NCBI GenBank assembly: GCA_002197995.1
Contig: NGZR01000001.1
Span: forward strand, 6,510,001-6,574,000
Direction: 5' to 3'
Source of the DNA: Gaeumannomyces sp. JS-464
Lineage: Eukaryota > Ascomycota > Sordariomycetes > Magnaporthales > Magnaporthaceae
Length of the DNA: 64,000 nucleotides
A model generated the notes under the pieces. That model was given only the letters and a program-made list of their open reading frames with translations. It was not told where the DNA came from and searched no databases. How positions within the stretch are numbered: position 1 is the stretch's first letter; each line of letters begins with the position of its first letter. This document shows, one piece after another, positions 57,741 through 64,000 of the stretch. Made by a program: the position numbers and the translations under genes.

Positions 57741-59601
57741 TTATAACTCATCCTTCGCGCGGGCGCTGTCGCCAGATGCCGCCTTGTTGTCCTCGCAGAC
57801 AGCAGGGGTGCCGACCTCCATCCTGTACACACACTTCTCCGCCTCGGTGACGCGCCAGAGTTCATCCTTCTCGGCGCAGGCCAACCAGACATCCGTCCTC
57901 CTGTTCGGTCCGTTCCAGCAGTACTGTCCGTTCTCGTACCGAAGCACCACACGCCGGCCCCGGCCGAGACCCTTGCCGTCAACCCGCTCCTCCTCGTCGG
58001 CATCACCAAAGTCTATCTTGTCGAAGTTGCCCATGCTGGTGTTTCCGTGGCCCTTCTTGGACTTCTGCGTCGTCTTGTCCATCCAGCAGAGCTCGTACTC
58101 GTACTCGCCCGACTCAACGCTGACGCACTTATCCTTCAGGGCACGGAAGACGTCATCGGCCCCAAAGTCCTTGGCGATCTCGGTCTGCTCGTTGGAGAGG
58201 CTGCTACGCTTGCTGCTGACATCATTGCTGACAGCCTCAAGAGCCTCCCGAGCAGCCTTGACAAGATGAGACTCGCCTTGGCTGGGGTTATCGGCAAGGA
58301 GGCCGTTCTCGATCATCCACACGCGCAGGCCCAGAAGCTTGCTGTGGAGGAACTCCTTCATGAAATCCGGCAGATAGGCCTCGAGGCTGTAGACTATACA
58401 TAAGGCGTTGAATTGTCAGCATAAACTGCGAGAATGTGCACCTTTAGACTTCACTCACGGATATCAGTGTCGGTCGTCTCCTCCTCTTCGAACTGCTTCC
58501 AGTCTATGCCGGACTCGGAACTGTCCTCCTTGAGGATCTGCGTGATCTCATCCTCGGTGAGGTCGGTACGCTTCTCCTCCCTGTGCTTGGCCTCGTAATC
58601 TTCCCAAGCCCTGACAGCAGCCTTGGCGCCCTCGTCGTTGAAGTTGGGGTTCCACTTCTCCTTGAGGGTCGTGAGAATGCCCTCCAGCTCATCAACCTTG
58701 TCGTGAAAGTCGTCGCGCTGGTCGAGGACCTTGTCCAGAGTGTTGCGAAGCTCGGCCACGCGTGATTTGGCCATGCCAAGAAGCACGCTGAGCTTGCCTC
58801 CCTTGCCTCCCTCACGCTTTACGATCTTGCCCTTTTCGGACCTCTCGACCTCCTCGAACTTGGCACGCAGATCCTTCTCCTTGGTCTCGAGGCCCGCGAT
58901 CTCGGATTCCAGTTTGGCGATCCTGGCCTCAATTTGGCGGCGGAGCTCCTTAGCCTCCTTTACCAGAGTCCGGCGCCTCTTCATGGCCTTCTCTTGACTG
59001 AGCCTGCGCTCTTCTTGGATGCGGCGGTACTCCTTGCCAATGGCATCGCACTTATTGGCGCATTTGACACCGCCAACACCGCCGTACTCCTCGGAACCGT
59101 CACAGCATAACTCGTAATCGCAGACACCATCGTTGACAAACGAGAAAGGGACGTAGGCCCCCTCGTGGCCCTTGTTCTCGCACCAGAAACCGGGCAGGCC
59201 ATTGGCCGTGTTTGTGGTGCCACTCAACGAGCCCTCGAGAGGCTGAGGGGGCGAGAGGCTGTCGAGATACGCGCAGGCGGCGGTTCCGGGCTCGTCGCTG
59301 CCATCTGGGCAGTCACACGAGTTGTCGTTGACTTGGGAGGGCTTCAGGACGACCGTCGGGTGGTTGATGCAGGTGAACCTGTCTTTTGGCTCATAAAACC
59401 GAACAACTAAACCAGAAGAAGGGAGAAGTGTAAGTCTACAGCAAGCAGCCTCAGCAAGGAGAGACACCGCAGAATTGCGTGTCAACGTCGAATGGAGCTG
59501 GGCCTACAATCAGGGCCGACACCTCTGGGCACGCCCGAGGCACCGGCTAAGCTTATGCCAGCAACAGTGCTCAAGAGCACCACAGACGATTGGTGCCGCA
59601 T
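57741..59601 (-). CDS. GTB1: Glucosidase II beta subunit (PRKCSH type, MRH domain)
   Basis: The regulatory subunit of ER glucosidase II, which trims glucose from N-glycans in the calnexin cycle. Exons are 59601-59508, 59406-58459 and 58393-57741, giving 564 residues. Exon 1 encodes a signal peptide (MRHQSSVVLLSTVAGISLAG) and PRGVGPD, which the splice joins to FVRFYEPKDRFTC. Two LDLa-like cysteine modules follow (CDCPDGSDEPGTAAC and CDYELCCDGSEEYGG). Next come a coiled coil at about 165-300, an acidic region, and the MRH lectin domain near the C-terminus (CVSVESGEYEYELCWMDKT, RYENGQYCWNGPNR, VYRMEVGTPAVC). The protein ends KDEL at the stop codon, a direct ER-retention signal. Weak donor GTAGGC in intron 1 is the only oddity. 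No frame breaks. Confidence 0.95.
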
Positions 59602-60240
59602 TGCTGGGAAATCAGAAAATCCAGCTGGTTGCGCGTATTCCAGATCGAGACGCGAGCACTGCTCGACTTGAACTCCCTCCAGGAAAGCAGCAAAGGCGAT
59701 GAACAATGCAAGGAGAGAGGCGAGGTCCTAATATGAGGAAACCAGGAACCGAGCCCCACTGGAGCTACCGTCTTGTCTCGAATCAAGCTGGCCGGGAGCA
59801 TTTGCCAGCTGTCCGCTGCGGGAGAATATGGCTTGGCATCCAATTGGAACCGTGCTTGCCCCTGTTTACGCACTGGTCCCAATGCGGTCTCGCGAGTCGC
59901 GAGTCGCGACGGGAGCCGCGGTGCGTCATCCTAGACCCCACCAAAATTTTCAGCAACAGCCAGAGCCCCGCCATCAAAAGGCAGTCAAGAATTGGTGTGA
60001 GATAGCCCGACGAGCCGGCGCTCACGATTATATCACACAAGGAGAGCTTGACTGGTCCGGTTAAACATCATCAAATGTATTCGCCCCGATAGCTTCCTTC
60101 CTTAAGGTACAAGTGCCTGGCACTCTTATCGGCTCGTTTTTTGCCCCTTCCGACGTCTTGAGTGAAGTTCGCTCAGAACGCACGAAGGTTGGACGCGCGA
60201 AGCAAACTGCAACCGCACAGCAAACTCAGGAACTTTCAAA
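59602..60240. other. Divergent promoter region
   Basis: A 639-base spacer between glucosidase II beta (-) and the GCIP-like gene (+), with no further gene. Confidence 0.5.
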
Positions 60241-61377
60241 ATGGCAGCACAAAAAACAGAGCCTGATCCCCTCGTGGCTCTAGTCCAGACGGTTGTCTCT
60301 ATCATCACCTACGGAGAAGCTGAGATCTCTAAGATCACCTCAGGCCAGGAGACGACGGAACAGCAGGGCGACCAGGACAAGCCGGAACTGAACGCGCTCG
60401 AGCTGGCAAGCGACTCGGCAGCGCTAATCCGGGCACATGCCACCAAGATCTCATTATTCATCATTAATGAACCCTTCACCCCCACCGCCATCGCAAAAGT
60501 GCTTAGAGAGCTTCTCAAGGAGGCGCTCCCATCCATCGTCATGGCCGCCCAGCTCTGCGTCTCAAGCCGCTACACGGCAACTTTTCGCAAGGACCTGGCC
60601 TGGCGCTGCGGGCGGGTCTTGAAGGAGCTGAGGGTCCTCCTTCTCAAGATACCCTCAGACGGGAAAGTCCTATCCGACGTCCAGAAAAACGGCAGCAAGG
60701 AGCTCGGGGGTGACAAGGGCAGTCTCGCCATGACGGGTCTTCTGTGGAACGCCTGCGACGAGTTGACCAGCATGGCAAAGGGGGGCGTCGCTGCGCACCT
60801 AGCGAAGAAGGTTGAGCAGTACCGCGATACCCTCAAGGACGTCATGGAAGAGCTGAAGGAGTGGGGTGAGGAGACGGACGAGGATGACGAGGATGATACT
60901 GCTCTGGACTACGGCGATGCCGACGACCCTGCCCAGAGCGCCATCTCCTCTACACAAGCCATGCTTGACGACCTGATGAACTCGCAACGACATATCCCCG
61001 CAGACGACCCGGACAGCATTAGACCGCGGTTAGAATCATGTCTGAGACGGATTCGTCTAACCACACTACTATACCAAGCCATCGTCAAGAGGCGACTGAA
61101 GACACTTCCTAAGCTTCCTACACCTACGGCCAGCGTCGTCTGCTCCAGGGTTGACGAGGTGCTCTCGATGCTGAGAAACATCCCGGACGGCTTCAACGAT
61201 GTTGCCGCAGCTTTTTACGAGCTATCTCCAGCAGATATCGACAAGCATATGGATCAGCGCTTTCTCGAAGCGTTCGCTATCTCGGAGATGCTCCTGAAAC
61301 CATGGACAGAGGCGGAAAAGGACGAGTTTACAGACTGGGCTCTCAAATTCCAGGTGGAGATCAAAAAGAATTCATAG
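60241..61377 (+). CDS. Grap2/cyclin-D-interacting (GCIP) domain protein
   Basis: An intronless 378-residue, mostly helical protein. It resembles the GCIP/CCNDBP1 family found across fungi and animals; the animal member binds cyclin D and Grap2, while the fungal role is not established. Recognisable parts are LVQTVVSIITYGEAEISKIT and SDSAALIRAHATKISLFIIN at the N-terminus. The core has VLRELLKEALPSIVMAAQLC, GLLWNACDELTSMAKGGVAA and VEQYRDTLKDVMEELKEWGE. An acidic linker (EETDEDDEDDTALDYGDADD) is followed by the C-terminal bundle SVVCSRVDEVLSMLRNIPDG. No signal peptide, membrane helix or frame break is seen. The ATG at 60241 directly precedes the conserved block. Confidence 0.85.
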   Translation: MAAQKTEPDPLVALVQTVVSIITYGEAEISKITSGQETTEQQGDQDKPELNALELASDSAALIRAHATKISLFIINEPFTPTAIAKVLRELLKEALPSIVMAAQLCVSSRYTATFRKDLAWRCGRVLKELRVLLLKIPSDGKVLSDVQKNGSKELGGDKGSLAMTGLLWNACDELTSMAKGGVAAHLAKKVEQYRDTLKDVMEELKEWGEETDEDDEDDTALDYGDADDPAQSAISSTQAMLDDLMNSQRHIPADDPDSIRPRLESCLRRIRLTTLLYQAIVKRRLKTLPKLPTPTASVVCSRVDEVLSMLRNIPDGFNDVAAAFYELSPADIDKHMDQRFLEAFAISEMLLKPWTEAEKDEFTDWALKFQVEIKKNS

Positions 61378-61627
61378 CCACAGGTTACTGCCAACCATCC
61401 AGCTTTATGATACACCAAAAGAGGCACGAAAAGAGTAGTATACACATCGCAGCCACACTTTCATGCTGTGCATCAGTGTCCCTCTTGCTATTCTCCCAAG
61501 CGATCGCGTTATTGGTCAGGCCATCTGGGACTCTTTGCGCATGACTTCCATGAGAAGACTCGAGTCCCATCTTGTCCTCCTGTCAATTGTGCATAATTAT
61601 CCACAGCTCAGCACCCTCGATATCCCT

Positions 61628-63686
61628 TCAAGCCACCTCCACCGACTTCTTTTCTATATGAGCAGCGTCACCAGCTCCCGCCTGCTGTATCTTCGTCTCA
61701 TGCACCTCATCGAGCTGCTCCGCATCTTGGTTTCCAAACCGTCCGATCTTGTGCCATGGCAGACTGAACAGTCTGTCCATGCTCTCGAGGCTGCGACCAG
61801 CCGTCTCGGGGACGAAAAACCACACCCAAGCAGCGCCGAGGATTGTAACGGCGGCGAAGCACCAAAATGTGCCCTTGGGGCTGATTCCGCCCGCTGTGGT
61901 ATCCAACAACATCACCGGCACAGCCCGCGCGTTTCCATACTGGTTCAAAAAGTGAATGGTCATTGCCAGCGACGTCGCGAGAGCCCTGATACGAAGGGGG
62001 AAGAGCTCGGCAGTAAGCAGGTACTGCATGCTGTTCCATCCCAATGCCCAGCCGAAACCAGAGACGTCTGCACAGATTTGGAGAGTCAGTTTTATGCTAT
62101 GCGGAAATAAGAAACATCGACGCATCAAAAAGCAGCCCTGGCTCATGACCAGACCTTAAATCCTCCGCTTCCATGGCAACACGAGAGATGGGGATGGTTT
62201 TGACAGAACAATACTCACAGATCATGGCGATGGCCCCGCGCGACGGCCCTATCTGGGCCTCGCTGAGCTTGTATTTCGGGACGGTACCAAGCTGCGGGAC
62301 GGCGGTTAGGAAGCCGGCGACATACAGCATCGACAGCGCCTGAAGACTGATGCCGATCAGGAGCGAGCGCTTCCGGCCGATAACGTCGACGAGGAACAGC
62401 GCACAAATAACCGCCGCCGTCAGCTTTACGATCCCGAATACCGCGGTGATCAGCAGGCTTTCGTTGTTCCCGCTAATGCCTAGGATGGAGAACAAATCTT
62501 GGGCGTAAATCGTGATCGAGCCAGCGCCGGACCACTGGCTGAGTAGCTGGGCGAAGATGGCGAGTCCGACTCTGTACAGGTTGCTCGGGATGGTAAACAT
62601 TTCCTTGAGCATGCCCAAAAAGCCGGTGCCTTTCGTTGCCTCCATCTCCTCATGGTGAGCCATCTAGATCAGCTGTTAGCAGACGCCCCTCCTCCCTTCC
62701 GGCTAATGTCGCACGGGGTTGTCCGGATATTCTCCTACTCACTTGGATTCCCGCGACCTCGTCTCGAACGAAAGGGTGATCTTCGGGGAGGCCACGGAGA
62801 CGAGACATGGTCGCCAATGCCTCGTCATACTTCCCCTGCTTCACCAAGAATCGGGGTGACTCGTACTGCAGGAAGCTAAGCGCGAAGATGAGGGAGGCGA
62901 ACATGATGTGAAGGCTCGTTGGGACCATCCAGCGAGCGTGGCTGGTGTCGCCCAGGTTGATCTGGCAGCCGTAGTTTGCGAAATAGGCCAGCACGATGCC
63001 CAAATAGACAAAGCCGGTGAAGATACAAGTGCATAGTCCCCGGATTGGCGCGGGAGATATCTCGGCGAGGAAAACGGGGCCTACCACAGGTGTTTGCTAA
63101 ATGGTGTAGTTGCGAAGTTTTAGGACCCTGAAAGAAGACGAGTCGAAAACGGGAAATGGTCAGGTAAGCAAAATGGATGGCTTACACCAACGCCCATGCC
63201 GGCAATAAATCGGCCAGCATATATCATGCCTAGGTTGCCATTCGCGCCGAGGAAGAGGGCAATCCCCAGGATCCAAACAAGACACAGCTGCCTCACAGCC
63301 CATATACGGCCGATTTTGTCGCAGATGACAAATGCGCTGCAAAGGAAGGTGCTTTAGCAAAGAGAGAACACGAACAGCCTTCTCGGCTGTGGACTAGATT
63401 GCACTCACAACAAAGCACCGGCCACCGAGCCAATCTGGACCATTGCCGAGACATTTCCTTTGATCTGGGCGCGATCGTTGAGGCTGTACGAGTTGTAGTT
63501 GATGGTCTTTTGGAAATCCTCGCTGTTGAAGGCGCCCGTGATCAAGCCCTCATCCACACCCCTGGCGGCGCCCAGGAGTCCGAAGGAGAGGACGGCGAAC
63601 CAAAGCCTCCAGTTGAACACCTCGGAGGGGAGGCCAAGGTTCTTCAGCTTGAAGATGTTGACGGGTTTTTTGGGTCCACCCGCCAT
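61628..63686 (-). CDS. MFS sugar porter
   Basis: A twelve-helix proton-linked hexose/pentose transporter of the plasma membrane; the sugar cannot be deduced. Exons are 63686-63409, 63336-63186, 63096-62743, 62663-62219 and 62067-61628, all GT-AG and phase-consistent, giving 555 residues. Family motifs in order: ARGVDEGLITGAF in helix 1, DKIGRIWAVR (loop 2-3), AGRFIAGMGVGQTPVVGPVF in helix 4, ISPAPIRG, YESPRFLVKQGKYDEAL (loop 6), AQLLSQWSGAGSITIYAQDL in helix 7, DVIGRKRSLLIG (loop 8-9), and PETAGRSLESMDRLF after helix 12. The last is PETAG instead of the more usual PETKG. The N-terminus KKPVNIFKLKNLGLPSEVFN is a cytosolic tail. No frame breaks. The carboxyl tail is long and polar with possible ubiquitin-acceptor lysines, a fit with arrestin control. 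Confidence 0.93.
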
Positions 63687-64000
63687 TGTGCTTTGCAGGT
63701 CGTTATGCCAGCCGGGGGTGGCAGAAACCCGGAGCCGAGTAAACTGGCACGCTCGTCGTTCTCTGGCAGGCTCAGTTGGCAGCCGGATGGAAACGATAGG
63801 GCACGGCACGGCACGGCAGGCTGGGATGGACAAAGGCACAGGAGGACCCGTGAGGGAGACGGGAAACACGGAGAACAAAAGCGTGCACGGCTTCGGTCAT
63901 TATATATCTGCATGTTACCAGGTCCTGTCCTGGCCCTCCCCGCCACCCTCATTCTCTCGTGCAGTAAGTAAGTGTGGGTGGGACGCAACCGAGATGGAAA
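63687..64000. other. Upstream region of the MFS gene
   Basis: The last 314 bases are 5' flank of the sugar porter on the minus strand, with a CGGCA microrepeat at 63802-63821. No gene. Confidence 0.5.

Overview
This window is nuclear DNA from a filamentous ascomycete (Pezizomycotina, most likely a Sordariomycete). The evidence is short spliced introns (mostly 55-115 bp) with GT..CTRAC..AG signals, G/C-rich third codon positions, long intergenic spacers, and fungal families such as an ascomycete-type laccase ending in DSGL, a TOR kinase starting MAAPNPG, a GH18 chitinase and an old yellow enzyme. I support 20 protein-coding genes and one tRNA-His. I see no CRISPR array, intact transposon, rRNA, virus-derived sequence or secondary-metabolite backbone gene.

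Layout. 0-20 kb: UDP-glucose 6-dehydrogenase running off the left edge (-), a GT4 glycosyltransferase with a C-terminal membrane anchor (+), a two-exon membrane protein (+), a very large disordered coiled-coil protein of at least 2,065 residues (+), and tRNA-His (-). 19-29.5 kb: an arrestin-like trafficking adaptor (-), a KE4-type ZIP zinc transporter (-), a PI-PLC X-domain protein (+) and a 192-residue membrane protein with a polyserine run (+). 29.8-39 kb: GH18 chitinase (-), old yellow enzyme (-) and laccase (+), separated by wide spacers. 39-48 kb: an RRM-like basic nucleolar-type protein (-), a 189-residue secreted protein with a TATA box (+), holocytochrome-c synthase (-) and a mitochondrial ABC1/UbiB kinase of the Cqd1/ADCK2 type (+). 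48-64 kb: TOR kinase (-), Rtf2 (+) diverging from it, glucosidase II beta subunit (-), a Grap2/cyclin-D-interacting-type protein (+) and an MFS sugar porter (-).

The gene set is mostly housekeeping: growth control (TOR), ER glycoprotein folding, cytochrome c maturation, coenzyme Q/mitochondrial lipid handling, zinc homeostasis and replication-fork termination. Secreted enzymes and cell-wall or nucleotide-sugar functions are added. The genes stand alone with their own spacers; I see no operon-like or pathway cluster.

The most striking property of the sequence is a large number of single-base reading-frame breaks, mostly one base too few in a G/C run, in ten otherwise well-conserved genes. Eleven fall in the 5' half of TOR. 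In every affected gene the assumed one-base corrections give a total coding length divisible by three and keep family motifs continuous. TOR is normally essential, so sequence or assembly error is far more likely than gene decay. Coordinates below are those of the sequence as given.
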